64,000 bases of DNA, taken from assembly GCF_013487865.1 (NCBI RefSeq), contig NZ_CP047409.1, positions 124,001 to 188,000 of the forward strand. Reading direction: 5' to 3'. Made by a program: the position numbers and the translations under genes. This stretch comes from Lactobacillus johnsonii. Lineage in GTDB: Bacteria; Bacillota; Bacilli; Lactobacillales; Lactobacillaceae. Every line of letters begins with the position of its first letter. The stretch's first letter is position 1. Under the pieces are notes generated by a model. The model made no database searches. It was given only the letters and a program-made list of their open reading frames with translations, and had not been told where the DNA came from. Below, piece after piece: positions 7,923-16,649 of the stretch.

Positions 7923-10900
7923 TTATTCTTTTGCCATAAAGAATAGAACTTCTTTTCCAGAGGCTAAATTATCGGAAGTTGCCAAAATTCTAAGTTTAAT
8001 TGATTTAGCAACTACATCTCTTAAGCCAATTACCTTGTTTTTAGCATCATTTGGCCAATTAATTTCTTTACTAAAGTCGCTGAAGTTTTCTCCGTCTTTG
8101 GAAATAGCAACTTGAACACGTAAAACATGACCGATGCGATCACGTGAACGAGGAACATAAACCATGCGGCTGAGTTTATAAATATGGTTGAAATTAAAAG
8201 TTAAGTCTAAAGGACTATCTTTAGTGATTTGATCTTTAGAAAGCCACTCACTAGCTAATTTAAGATCAGTTAGATTTTCGACTGGTAAATCCTCTTCGCT
8301 TTCTCCCGTACTAGAAACTGTAACATTTGAAATGGCATAATCCATCTGATCACGCTTTGTATGGGTGCCAAAGTATTCTGACCAATCAGATACTTTATTA
8401 CCGAACTTATTTCTAATTCTGAAGCGGTAGCGTGTATTAGGTTCAAGCTCATGGAAAGTAAAAGTATTACCGTCAATATTAGTATGAACAATTCCGTTAA
8501 CTTCGATATCGGCCATTATATTTTTATCTGCTAAATTAGTTGGATTAGTCCAGGTAATAGTAATGCTCTTTGAAGTTAAGCGATCAGTTAAAATTGCTGC
8601 ACTTCTTGGAGAAGCCATTGCTGAATCGATAATCGCATGTTGTTCTACTTCACTACCGTAGCTAAAGTTTTCAATCATTAGCTCGAACTTATTATCATGA
8701 ATATCAACAGCAGGCATCTTCACTCTAAGAGCTGGTTGCAGTTGACCAGTAAAGTAACCAAATTCTTTGCATGGCATATAGTCTTGTTGGTAGAAGATAC
8801 CTTCTTCAGCTTTGTTAAAGCTATCAAGATCGTTATATTCAGTTAGTGGAACAAATTGATCGTTTAGTTTAAGAGAAACTTTACCAGGATAACGATCAGA
8901 CATAATAGTTAAATTAGTAATTTGTTTCTCTTCAAGACCAGTGTAGCTGCCTTCAGTTGGGTAGACAGTAATATGAAGGTTTGATCCGCTAACAGAGCTA
9001 GTGATTTGTGTGGTAGCTGCATGACCCTTTTCATAATCATTAGTTTGATTGTCATCTTCATATAAAATAGCTGAGCTTTTACTTTGTGGGTAAACAAGGG
9101 CACTTCTTAATGACTCTTGTAAAATTGCACCGCCGCGTACATATACAGGAAGATGCCAGAGTGGGTAATGCAACTTATCGTAAATTCGACCACCAATTAG
9201 TTTTTTACCAGTGAAGAGGTCAATCCACATTGTTCGATGATTAGGTAAGTAGAGGTTATCCTTTAGGGAAGCGCCACTTGGATCTTCTCGCCCGTTAGTG
9301 ATTGGAGCGATTAGTAGGTTATTTCCTAGCATAAATTCATGTTTAACTTGGTTAGTATAGTTAACTCGTTCATGAGGGAAAGCTAAGAAGAGCGGTCTAA
9401 CAATTGGCATTCCATCTTGAGCCGCGCGCGTAAGAGTATAGAGATATGGAGTGATTTTTTCTCTAAGTTTAAGATAGGCGCGAGTAATTCTAGTCATTTT
9501 TGAATTAAATGCAAATGGTGTTTTTTGGATATTACCATAATTATCAATTGAATAAAGAAGTGGAGTAAAGACTTTCCATTGTAAGTCACGGATATTTACT
9601 TGTGCATTACCGCCGCCTTCTTTTCCATCAATAGCACTTCCTACATTTGGCTGCCCAGAAAGAGACATACTTAAAAAGCTAGCAATTTCAGTAGCAATTT
9701 GTTCCCATTCACCACCAACACCTTCATTTGCAGTAGTAGCCAAAGTTTGAATAGCACTCCAGCCATTACTTGCCATTGCCCAAGGACGATTGGTTTGATT
9801 TTTATCAATTAGAGGTTCACTAGCGATAGCAAAGTCCTGCATTATTTTTTCATTAGGAAAATTAGCAGGATCAGTCTTGAACTTTAAAAAATTAGCTGGT
9901 GCATCAGTAGGCAGGGATCCATAGAATCCTATTTTTACATTTTGATCTTTTGCAAAATCAACTAAATTATTCATTTCATCTTCGTTTAAGTCTTGTTTGC
10001 TTTCATAGTTAGGAACAAACCAACTAAGTGGAAGATGATATGAATTGTACCTTTCAATCATTGCCCGAGCAGAAAATTGGTACTGTTCTTCTCCATTAAG
10101 AGAGGACTTGGCCACAATATCATCATTGCTATGCGCAATTTTATAAGTATTGCCGTCTTCAAATTTAATTGCACTATTTTCTTGAGGTTTAGCTGCTGTC
10201 CAACAAGTATCAAGGTAGTTACCAAGATAACCCAGACCGAGTGCATATTTTGGCAAGAAAAGAGGAGACCCCGTAATTTTATAGTACTGACGCAATATTC
10301 CCGCTGGAGAATCTCCTAAAAGATAGAAATTATCAAAAATAGGAGTTTGATGGGTAATAACTGCTGTAGTCCCGTCATCACTCTTAAAGTTGTAGATGCC
10401 ATCTTTCCATGTGTTTCTCAACTCTGCAAAACCAGCATTTGACCAGAAAAATCCTTCTGGACAAGCAACAGCACCGGGACCAGTTAAATTAGTATTTTTA
10501 ATCTCGATAATTTTTCCTTTGTGGCTGAAGCTTCCATTTTGCATCCCGCCACCGTAGTAGAATTCGTTTTTGTTCTGACGTAAGAATTCGCTAGAATGAT
10601 CGCTCCCCAGTTCAATTGGACTACTTTGCATCATGCGGTAGCGATGTAGTTGATCATCGAAAATACTGAAGATAGCTGGATTCTTTTGCAAGCGAAGTGA
10701 AAATTGACCGCTTTTAATGGTGAAAGTCTCATCGGTTACTAAAAGCTGAGAATCTTCAAATGGACGCAAACTAAAGTTACTTGCTGCGATGGTTAATGAT
10801 GGAGTTAAAGGCTTAAATTCTGCTGCTGGATCAACGATTAAACGAAAGATACCTTTAGCAATAATGTATAGACGCGCTCTTGTTCCATCTGCAAATTGCA

Positions 10901-10982
10901 AATCATAGTAGCGAGTACCCTTAGCCACGTGGACTAAACGACTTAAATGTTGAGGTTGTTGTTTGTTAGTAATTTCAGACAT
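7923..10982 (-). CDS. GH31 family glycosidase, alpha-N-acetylgalactosaminidase-like, with FN3 and F5/8C domains
   Basis: 1019 residues, no signal peptide. The order is an N-terminal galactose-mutarotase-like beta domain (to about 230), a GH31 barrel (about 240-530), beta domains, a fibronectin type III domain (about 785-865) and a C-terminal discoidin/F5-8C-like domain (about 890-1019). The stretch GGEWEQIATEI followed by LSGQPNVGSAIDG closely resembles, from memory, GH31 enzymes with alpha-N-acetylgalactosaminidase activity rather than alpha-glucosidases. The family acid/base Asp position appears as Glu (ANEGVGGEWE), and no clear nucleophile Asp motif is seen; see findings. It is divergent from a GntR-AgaS-NagA-PTS operon for amino sugars, which supports a GalNAc-type substrate taken up before or during hydrolysis. 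The catalytic assignment is an inference. Confidence 0.75.
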   Translation of the reverse strand: MSEITNKQQPQHLSRLVHVAKGTRYYDLQFADGTRARLYIIAKGIFRLIVDPAAEFKPLTPSLTIAASNFSLRPFEDSQLLVTDETFTIKSGQFSLRLQKNPAIFSIFDDQLHRYRMMQSSPIELGSDHSSEFLRQNKNEFYYGGGMQNGSFSHKGKIIEIKNTNLTGPGAVACPEGFFWSNAGFAELRNTWKDGIYNFKSDDGTTAVITHQTPIFDNFYLLGDSPAGILRQYYKITGSPLFLPKYALGLGYLGNYLDTCWTAAKPQENSAIKFEDGNTYKIAHSNDDIVAKSSLNGEEQYQFSARAMIERYNSYHLPLSWFVPNYESKQDLNEDEMNNLVDFAKDQNVKIGFYGSLPTDAPANFLKFKTDPANFPNEKIMQDFAIASEPLIDKNQTNRPWAMASNGWSAIQTLATTANEGVGGEWEQIATEIASFLSMSLSGQPNVGSAIDGKEGGGNAQVNIRDLQWKVFTPLLYSIDNYGNIQKTPFAFNSKMTRITRAYLKLREKITPYLYTLTRAAQDGMPIVRPLFLAFPHERVNYTNQVKHEFMLGNNLLIAPITNGREDPSGASLKDNLYLPNHRTMWIDLFTGKKLIGGRIYDKLHYPLWHLPVYVRGGAILQESLRSALVYPQSKSSAILYEDDNQTNDYEKGHAATTQITSSVSGSNLHITVYPTEGSYTGLEEKQITNLTIMSDRYPGKVSLKLNDQFVPLTEYNDLDSFNKAEEGIFYQQDYMPCKEFGYFTGQLQPALRVKMPAVDIHDNKFELMIENFSYGSEVEQHAIIDSAMASPRSAAILTDRLTSKSITITWTNPTNLADKNIMADIEVNGIVHTNIDGNTFTFHELEPNTRYRFRIRNKFGNKVSDWSEYFGTHTKRDQMDYAISNVTVSSTGESEEDLPVENLTDLKLASEWLSKDQITKDSPLDLTFNFNHIYKLSRMVYVPRSRDRIGHVLRVQVAISKDGENFSDFSKEINWPNDAKNKVIGLRDVVAKSIKLRILATSDNLASGKEVLFFMAKE

Positions 10983-11067
10983 AATTAGTTTTCTTCTTTA
11001 AATTAAATTTTTCATTTACGTATAGTTCATATTATAACGAAAAAATGTGTTTCGTGTTTTTTTAGAT

Positions 11068-11096
11068 TTGACATAAAGCGCTTTCTGGAATATTCT
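11068..11096 (+). promoter_or_regulatory. Promoter of gntR-agaS-nagA
   Basis: -35 TTGACA (11068-11073), a 17-base spacer and -10 TATTCT (11091-11096). A cre-like element occupies the spacer, and the GntR-type operator begins just past the -10. Confidence 0.75.
11073..11086. promoter_or_regulatory. cre-like site (CcpA) in the gntR promoter
   Basis: ATAAAGCGCTTTCT contains the AAAGCGCTTT palindrome and matches the cre consensus TGNAARCGNWWWCA at about 11 of 14 positions. It lies between -35 and -10 and upstream of the divergent GH31 gene, so CcpA could act on both. Confidence 0.5.
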
Positions 11097-11103
11097 GTAG
11101 AAG

Positions 11104-11121
11104 GTGGTACTAACCAGTTGA
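11104..11121. promoter_or_regulatory. Putative operator of the GntR/HutC-type regulator (copy 1)
   Basis: GTGGTACTAACCAGTTGA contains TGGT-N4-ACCA, the form of NagR/DasR-type sites. Sixteen of its 18 bases recur at 14307-14324 before the PTS genes. It covers the expected transcription start of gntR, which suggests autorepression. Confidence 0.7.
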
Positions 11122-11141
11122 AGATTGGATGGGGTTAGAAG

Positions 11142-11858
11142 ATGAAAAAACCACTTTATCAGCAAGTTATTTCAGATCTCGAAAAGAAAATTAAGACTGA
11201 AATGAAGCCAAATGATCGATTACCGAGTGAACGACAACTTTTGAAAGAGTATGGTGTTAGTCGAAATACGATTCGATTGGCATTAAATGATTTAGAAGAG
11301 CGCGGCATTATTTATCGATTGCATGGGAAAGGTACATTTGTTTCGACAATTTATCTAGATCAAACCAACTTGGGAAGTATGTATTCTTTTAGTGAGCAAA
11401 TGTCTGAAGCAGGTCACAAGCCAACAACACAAAACCGCACATTAGAACTTGTGACACCTGAAGAAGATGTTGCAAATCAGCTTAATTTAAAAACTGGTGA
11501 GAAGGCATACAAATTAGTTAGGTTACGTCTAGCTGATGGAGTACCACTAATGTATGGAGAAACTTATTTACCTGAAAAAATTTTCCCCGATCTAAAAATG
11601 TCTGACCTAGAGGAGAACTTATATACAGTGATGAAGCAAAAATATAATGAACAAAGTATTCTTGCTTTTGAAGATGTACAAGCAGTTAACCTGGACGAAA
11701 AAGACAGCAAAATCTTGGGTGTTAAGCCTGGGGATGCAAGTTTGAAGATTTTTAGACGGGCAATCAATGATAAAAATGTACCGATCGAGTTCACTATTTC
11801 TCTTGCTAGAGGAGATAGATTCATATATCGATCACGTCAATACAATCATTTAGTTTAA
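11142..11858 (+). CDS. GntR family (HutC subfamily) amino-sugar operon regulator
   Basis: 238 residues. The N-terminal winged HTH spans about residues 5-70 (LPSERQLLKEYGVSRNTIRLALNDL, with HGKGTFV closing the wing). A UTRA effector domain fills residues 90-235 (KLVRLRLADGVPLMYGETYLP and FRRAINDKNVPIEF). UTRA repressors of amino-sugar operons (NagR, DasR, AgaR types) bind phosphorylated sugars. It heads the gntR-agaS-nagA operon, with 20 bases to agaS, and two matching TGGT-N4-ACCA operators lie before it and before the PTS genes. The likely effector is GalNAc-6-P or GalN-6-P, which is an inference. Confidence 0.92.
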   Translation: MKKPLYQQVISDLEKKIKTEMKPNDRLPSERQLLKEYGVSRNTIRLALNDLEERGIIYRLHGKGTFVSTIYLDQTNLGSMYSFSEQMSEAGHKPTTQNRTLELVTPEEDVANQLNLKTGEKAYKLVRLRLADGVPLMYGETYLPEKIFPDLKMSDLEENLYTVMKQKYNEQSILAFEDVQAVNLDEKDSKILGVKPGDASLKIFRRAINDKNVPIEFTISLARGDRFIYRSRQYNHLV

Positions 11859-11878
11859 TTATTGAAAGGAATAGGCTC

Positions 11879-13045
11879 ATGTTTACTAAAACCGATGCAG
11901 AACTAAAAAAGATGGGTGCAGATATTACTACTAGAGAAATTCAACAACAGCCTTCTTTATGGAAAGAAACTTTTAAGATATATAAAGAAAAGAAAACAGA
12001 AATCGATGATTTTTTAGCTAAAATTACTAAAAAATTCGATAAGGTAAAAGTGATTTTTACTGGTGCAGGAACTAGCGCTTATGTAGGCAATACAGTAATG
12101 CCTTATTTGAGAAAGCATGGAGACCGTACTAAATATGACTTTGAAGCAATTGATACAACTAAAATTGTTTCAACACCGGAAGATTATCTTGAAGCAGATA
12201 CACCAACAATTTTGGTTTCTTTTGCTCGTAGCGGTAATTCTCCTGAGTCAGTTGCAACTGTTGAACTTGCTAAGCAATTAGTTACTAATTTATATCAAAT
12301 TGCTATTACCTGTGCTCCAGAAGGACATTTGGCTCAAGACTTAAAAGATGATCCAAATGGCTTAGTTCTTTTAATGCCTGCTAAATCATTAGACCAAGGT
12401 TTTGCGATGACTGGTTCGTTTTCATGTATGAGTTTAGCTACTTTATTAGTTTTTGATACTAGAAGTGATGCTGAAAAAGAAGCAATTGTTAATGAAATTG
12501 CTGAAATGGGCCAAAGTGTAATTGACCGTGAAGATGAAATTCAAAAGCTAGTTGATATTGATTTTGATCGAATTACTTATATTGGTAGTGGTGCTTTAGG
12601 TGGATTAGCTGAAGAAGCACGACTTAAAATTTTGGAATTAACAGCTGGAAAAGTAGCAGCCTTATTTGATACTTCGATGGGATTGAGACATGGTCCTAAG
12701 TCGTTTTTAGATAAGAAGACGATTGTTTTTGATTTTGTTTCTAACAACACTTATACCAGAAAATATGATTTGGATATTTTAGATGAGATTAAGGCCGATC
12801 AAATTGTTCCTTTAGTAATGGGAGTAGGTCAGCTTAAAAAGGGTCAAGATTTTGATGGGAAATTCTTTGCCTTTGCTGGAAAAGAAGTGCCTGATGCATA
12901 TTTAGCCTTACCTGATATTATGTTTGGACAAACAATTGCATTGCTTACTTCAATCAAAGTAGGAAATACCCCAGATACTCCATCCCCAACAGGCACTGTT
13001 AACCGTGTGGTTAAGGGAGTAACAATTCACAAATTCATCAAATAA
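11879..13045 (+). CDS. agaS: SIS-domain galactosamine-6-P deaminase / ketose isomerase
   Basis: 388 residues with two sugar isomerase (SIS) domains: FTGAGTSAYVGN and SFARSGNSPESV in the first half, YIGSGALGGLAEEARLK and MGLRHGPKSFL in the second. The length and motifs fit AgaS, which turns galactosamine-6-phosphate into tagatose-6-phosphate plus ammonia, rather than GlmS, because the glutaminase domain is absent. The ribosome site is AAAGGA. It is followed by a NagA-type deacetylase, completing the step pair GalNAc-6-P to GalN-6-P to Tag-6-P. LacD at 45.1 kb could act downstream after phosphorylation; no kinase for Tag-6-P is seen here. Confidence 0.88.
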   Translation: MFTKTDAELKKMGADITTREIQQQPSLWKETFKIYKEKKTEIDDFLAKITKKFDKVKVIFTGAGTSAYVGNTVMPYLRKHGDRTKYDFEAIDTTKIVSTPEDYLEADTPTILVSFARSGNSPESVATVELAKQLVTNLYQIAITCAPEGHLAQDLKDDPNGLVLLMPAKSLDQGFAMTGSFSCMSLATLLVFDTRSDAEKEAIVNEIAEMGQSVIDREDEIQKLVDIDFDRITYIGSGALGGLAEEARLKILELTAGKVAALFDTSMGLRHGPKSFLDKKTIVFDFVSNNTYTRKYDLDILDEIKADQIVPLVMGVGQLKKGQDFDGKFFAFAGKEVPDAYLALPDIMFGQTIALLTSIKVGNTPDTPSPTGTVNRVVKGVTIHKFIK

Positions 13046-13106
13046 AATTCAAATTTTGAAAACAGTTTCAGACTAAAATATAAATTAATTTAAGGAGTTA
13101 ACTATT

Positions 13107-14264
13107 ATGTCATATTACATCCATGCAGGAAAATTCTTTTTAGAAAATAGAACTGAAAAGGGCGGTTATCTTGAAGTTCAAGATGATGGCAACTTTGGTT
13201 TATATTATCGAGAAGATGAAAAGCCGAGCCATGGCTTAATTAAAGAATATGGCGATCAATGGATTGCCCCTGGTTATGTAGATACACATATTCATGGTTT
13301 GCTTGATGAAGATACGATGAAGAGTGACTGGGAGGGCATTGACAAGATTTCAAACGGTTTGCTGCAAGCTGGTGTAACTAGCTGGCTACCAACAACTATT
13401 ACTGCTAGTGACAAAGAATTAACAGAAACTTGTGAAAAGTTTGCTGCACATAAGGGTGAAGAAACTGGTGCTAAAATTCAAGGCTTACACTTTGAAGGAC
13501 CTTTCTTTACTCCAAAGCATGGTGGAGCAGAAAATCCAAAGTACATGACTGATCCATCAATTATGCTTTTGAAAAAATGGCGTAAGGCTTCAGATGACCT
13601 GCTAATTAAGATTTCAATGGCACCTGAAAGAAAAAATGCTCGTCAGTTTGTACGTGAAGCAGTAAAAATGGGATTAGTCGTTGCTTTAGGCCATTCAGAT
13701 TCTGATTTTGAAGATGCTATTGGTTGTGTTGAAGCTGGTGCTAGCGTATTTACTCATACATTTAATGGGATGAACAGTTTGTCACAACACTCACCTAATA
13801 TTATTGGTGCTGCTTTTTCTTCACGTTTAACAACTGATGAATTAATCTGCGATGGTCACCATGTTGAAGAACCAGCTGTTCGTGCTTTGGTAAATGCACG
13901 TGGACCAGAACATATTGCTTTGATTACAGATTGTATGCAAGCAGGTTTAATGCCAGATGGGGACTATGTTTTAGGTGAGTTGCCAGTTTATGTTAAAGAC
14001 GGAATGGCACGCCTAAAAGAAACTAATAATTTGGCAGGTAGTATTTTGCTCTTAAAGGATGCAGTTAAGAATGTAGTTGATTGGAATGTTGCAACACCTG
14101 AAGATGCAGTTATGATGGCGAGTTATGTGCCAGCTAAGAGCTGTCATTTACTTGATAAGTGTGGAGTGATTAAGCCAGATCACCCAGCTGATTTTGTTGT
14201 ATTAAATCATGACATGACTGTAAGTGAAACTTATTTAAATGGTGAATCACGTTACAAAGCTTAA
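13107..14264 (+). CDS. nagA: N-acetylhexosamine-6-phosphate deacetylase (NagA/AgaA)
   Basis: 385-residue metal-dependent amidohydrolase. Visible motifs are DTHIHG (metal ligands, about residue 61), GLHFEGPF, LGHSD, FTHTFNGM and ITDCMQAG. It removes the acetyl group from GlcNAc-6-P or GalNAc-6-P in the cytoplasm. The position between agaS and the mannose-family PTS favours GalNAc-6-P as the main substrate, although NagA enzymes can be promiscuous. The ribosome site is AAGGAG at 13093-13098. Expression is likely shared with gntR and agaS. The 137-base gap after it holds a second promoter, an operator and a cre site for the PTS genes. Confidence 0.92.
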   Translation: MSYYIHAGKFFLENRTEKGGYLEVQDDGNFGLYYREDEKPSHGLIKEYGDQWIAPGYVDTHIHGLLDEDTMKSDWEGIDKISNGLLQAGVTSWLPTTITASDKELTETCEKFAAHKGEETGAKIQGLHFEGPFFTPKHGGAENPKYMTDPSIMLLKKWRKASDDLLIKISMAPERKNARQFVREAVKMGLVVALGHSDSDFEDAIGCVEAGASVFTHTFNGMNSLSQHSPNIIGAAFSSRLTTDELICDGHHVEEPAVRALVNARGPEHIALITDCMQAGLMPDGDYVLGELPVYVKDGMARLKETNNLAGSILLLKDAVKNVVDWNVATPEDAVMMASYVPAKSCHLLDKCGVIKPDHPADFVVLNHDMTVSETYLNGESRYKA

Positions 14265-14306
14265 AAGTTTATACCTTTACAAGTAACTTTAGAAAATCTT
14301 AAAAAA

Positions 14307-14324
14307 GTGGTTGTAACCAGTTGA
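14307..14324. promoter_or_regulatory. Putative GntR operator (copy 2)
   Basis: GTGGTTGTAACCAGTTGA matches copy 1 at 16 of 18 bases and overlaps the -35 of the PTS promoter, which fits repression by blocking RNA polymerase. Confidence 0.72.
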
Positions 14325-14349
14325 CTAGCAAAACTTAATATACTAAGAT
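14321..14349 (+). promoter_or_regulatory. Promoter of the PTS genes
   Basis: -35 TTGACT (14321-14326), a 17-base spacer and -10 TAAGAT (14344-14349). Confidence 0.7.
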
Positions 14350-14358
14350 TGAAATTGC

Positions 14359-14372
14359 GGAAAGCGCTTACA
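14359..14372. promoter_or_regulatory. cre site (CcpA) before the PTS genes
   Basis: GGAAAGCGCTTACA matches cre TGNAARCGNWWWCA at 13 of 14 positions. It lies just downstream of the expected transcription start, where CcpA would act as a block. Confidence 0.7.
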
Positions 14373-14401
14373 AAGTATTTACAAACAATGGAGGAATCTC
14401 T

Positions 14402-14891
14402 ATGAATATTGTGGGAGCTAGAATTGATGGACGGCTTGTCCATGGTCAAGTAGCTAATCTTTGGACTCCAAAACTTCAAGCTGATCGTATTATTGTTGTT
14501 GATGAAGAAGCAGCAAAAAGCGACATTCAAAAAAGTGGGTTAAGAATGGCTACACCTCTTACTACTCGTCTTAGTGTTTTTACCAGCAAAGGTTGCAGCC
14601 GATCACTTAATTCATGATCGTTATGGTAATCAGCGAGTATTTATTGTCGCTAAAAAGCCAGCAGCCTTCTTAGATTTAATTAACTTAGGTCTTAAACTTG
14701 ATACCTTGAATGTAGGTACTATGTCTCAAACTGATACTACTAAGCAAGTGACTAAGCAGATCAATGTTGAGGAAAAAGACGTTGAAGACTTTAAGAAAAT
14801 AGCGGATAAGGGTGTGAAGATCACAGCTCAGTTAACTCCAAGCGATGATTCTCATGACTTTATGAAATTAATGAACGAAAAGATTAAATAG
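14402..14891 (+). pseudogene. PTS system mannose-family IIB component, frameshifted
   Basis: The first 58 codons (NIVGARIDGRLVHGQVANLW, with the phosphorylatable His in LVHGQ) and the rest of the domain (LPAKVAADHLIHDRYGN onward) lie in two frames. The T-run at 14577-14581 has five T; four would give a continuous Ser-Val-Leu-Pro and a normal protein of about 163 residues. As written, translation ends at 14617 after 71 residues. The ribosome site is GGAGG. IIB would pass phosphate from IIA to the incoming amino sugar. It may be a real loss of function or a homopolymer sequencing error; see findings. Confidence 0.85.
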
Positions 14892-14902
14892 GAGGTTTAA
14901 TT

Positions 14903-15820
14903 ATGGCTTGGTGGCAAATATTACTACTTACCCTCTATGCTGGATATGAAATTCTTGATGAATTACAAATTTATTCATCATTGAATACACCAGTTGGAGC
15001 TGGCTTGATTGCTGGTTTAATCATGGGTGACTTAAAAACCGGTTTAATTATTGGTGGTGCCATGCAACTTACAGTTTTAGGTGTTGGTACTTTCGGTGGT
15101 GCTTCTAAGATTGATGCAACTACTGGTATAGTTTTAGCAACAGCATTTTCTGTAAGTATTAAAGGAATGAGCCCACAAGTAGCTATTTCTTCAATTGCGG
15201 TTCCTGTAGCTGCAATCATGGTTCAATTGGACGTTTTGGCAAGATTTGCTAACACTTATTTTGCTCACAGAATTGATCACTTAATTGAAGAAAACAATTA
15301 TAAGGGAATCGAGAGAAACTTCCTTTACGGTGCGATTCCATGGGCTTTATCTCGTGCAATCCCTGTCTTTATTGCTTTAGCATTTGGACGCGGCTTGGTT
15401 CAAACAATTGCTAACTCATTGAATGGAAACTTAAAGTGGTTAGGTACTGGTTTAACAGTAGCCGGTGCTGTCCTTCCTGCAGTTGGTTTTGCTATTTTGC
15501 TTCGTTACTTACCAGTTAAGAAGCATACCGCTTACTTAATTATGGGATTCACATTTACTACTTTATTCTCAGTTTTATTTACAAGCATTCAAACCTTAGG
15601 TACAGGTCTTCAAGCAGCAATTAAATCATTTACTGCAACTTTCAATGGTCTACCAATGCTTGCAATGGCTTTAATTGGATTGGCATTCGCAATCTTACAC
15701 TACAAGGATGAAATTAGTGGCAAAGGTGGTAGTGGTAAAGGCGGAACAAAAGAAGCCACAACTACTACAGAATCCACTAATGTAGCTTCGGAGGGGGAAA
15801 TCACCGATGATGAACTCTAA
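14903..15820 (+). CDS. PTS system mannose-family IIC component
   Basis: 305-residue membrane protein opening with WWQILLLTLYAGYEILDEL and carrying the IIC signature GLIAGLIMGDLKTGLIIGGAMQLTVLGVGTFGGAS (residues of about 32-66), then several further helices and a charged, Gly/Ser/Thr-rich tail. It forms the sugar channel together with IID. In this context it is most like the GalNAc/GalN importer component AgaW. It is intact and starts 11 bases after IIB behind AGGAGG. Its 3' end overlaps the IID start by 14 bases. Confidence 0.9.
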   Translation: MAWWQILLLTLYAGYEILDELQIYSSLNTPVGAGLIAGLIMGDLKTGLIIGGAMQLTVLGVGTFGGASKIDATTGIVLATAFSVSIKGMSPQVAISSIAVPVAAIMVQLDVLARFANTYFAHRIDHLIEENNYKGIERNFLYGAIPWALSRAIPVFIALAFGRGLVQTIANSLNGNLKWLGTGLTVAGAVLPAVGFAILLRYLPVKKHTAYLIMGFTFTTLFSVLFTSIQTLGTGLQAAIKSFTATFNGLPMLAMALIGLAFAILHYKDEISGKGGSGKGGTKEATTTTESTNVASEGEITDDEL

Positions 15821-16626
15821 ACCAACTTATAAATTAACAGATAAAGACTTTAATCAAATTAACAGACGTTCTCTATTCGGTTTCCAACTAGGTTGGAACT
15901 ATGAAAGAATGCAGAATACTGGATATTTATTCTTAATCTTGCCACAACTTCGTAAGATTTATGGTGATAATACTCCAGAATTACAAGAAATGATGAAGAC
16001 GCATGTTCAGTTCTTTAACACTTCTAACTTCTTCAACACTATTATTACTGGTATTGACTTAGCTATTGAAGAAAATGAAGGCGTTGAAGGTAAAGATACT
16101 GTTACTGGTTTGAAGGTTGGATTAATGGGGACCTTTTGCCGCAATTGGTGACTCAATCTTTGCTGCATTAATTCCAACAATCTTCGGTGCCTTGGCTGCT
16201 TCGATGGCTTCTCAAGGAAACCCAGTTGGTGTATTTATCTGGATTGCTGCTCAAATTGCTATCTGTTTCTTCAGATGGAAGCAACTACGGTTTGCTTATG
16301 ATAAAGGAGTGACTCTTGTTACTGATATGAGAGACCGTTTGAATGCTTTAACTGATGCTGCTACAGTACTTGGTGTATTTATGGTTGGTGCTTCAGTAGC
16401 TACGATGGTTAACGTTAAGTTTGCTTGGGTACCACAAATTGGTAAAGTTACCATGGATATCCAAAATAACTTAGATATGATCATTCCTAAACTCTTGCCT
16501 GCTTTGATTGTTGGCTTTGTTTACTGGTTACTTGGAAAGAAGAAGATGACTTCAACTAAAGCTATCTTAATTGTTTTAGTTCTTTCAGTTATTCTTGGCG
16601 GTGTTGGTGTTCTTGCTAAGATTTAG
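15807..16626 (+). pseudogene. PTS system mannose-family IID component, frameshifted
   Basis: The two parts, codons to about 109 and then 16131-16626, form one IID protein of about 272 residues if one G is removed from the GGGG at 16127-16130. The restored reading Leu-Met-Gly-Pro-Phe-Ala-Ala-Ile-Gly-Asp-Ser is a highly conserved IID segment. As written, translation stops after 114 residues at 16151. The N-terminal FQLGWNYERMQNTGYLF and the C-terminal membrane segments are family-typical. Loss would disable sugar uptake by this permease. Confidence 0.87.
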
Positions 16627-16649
16627 CAGTAAATTAAAGGAAAAATATT

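Noticed and set aside
8108-8125. CACGTG at 8.1 kb as a second parS
   Set aside because: The flanks do not match the parS arms; only the central six bases agree.
11075-11084. AAAGCGCTTT as a stand-alone terminator or dyad of another regulator
   Set aside because: The arms are too short for a terminator and the position inside the promoter spacer suits a cre element better.
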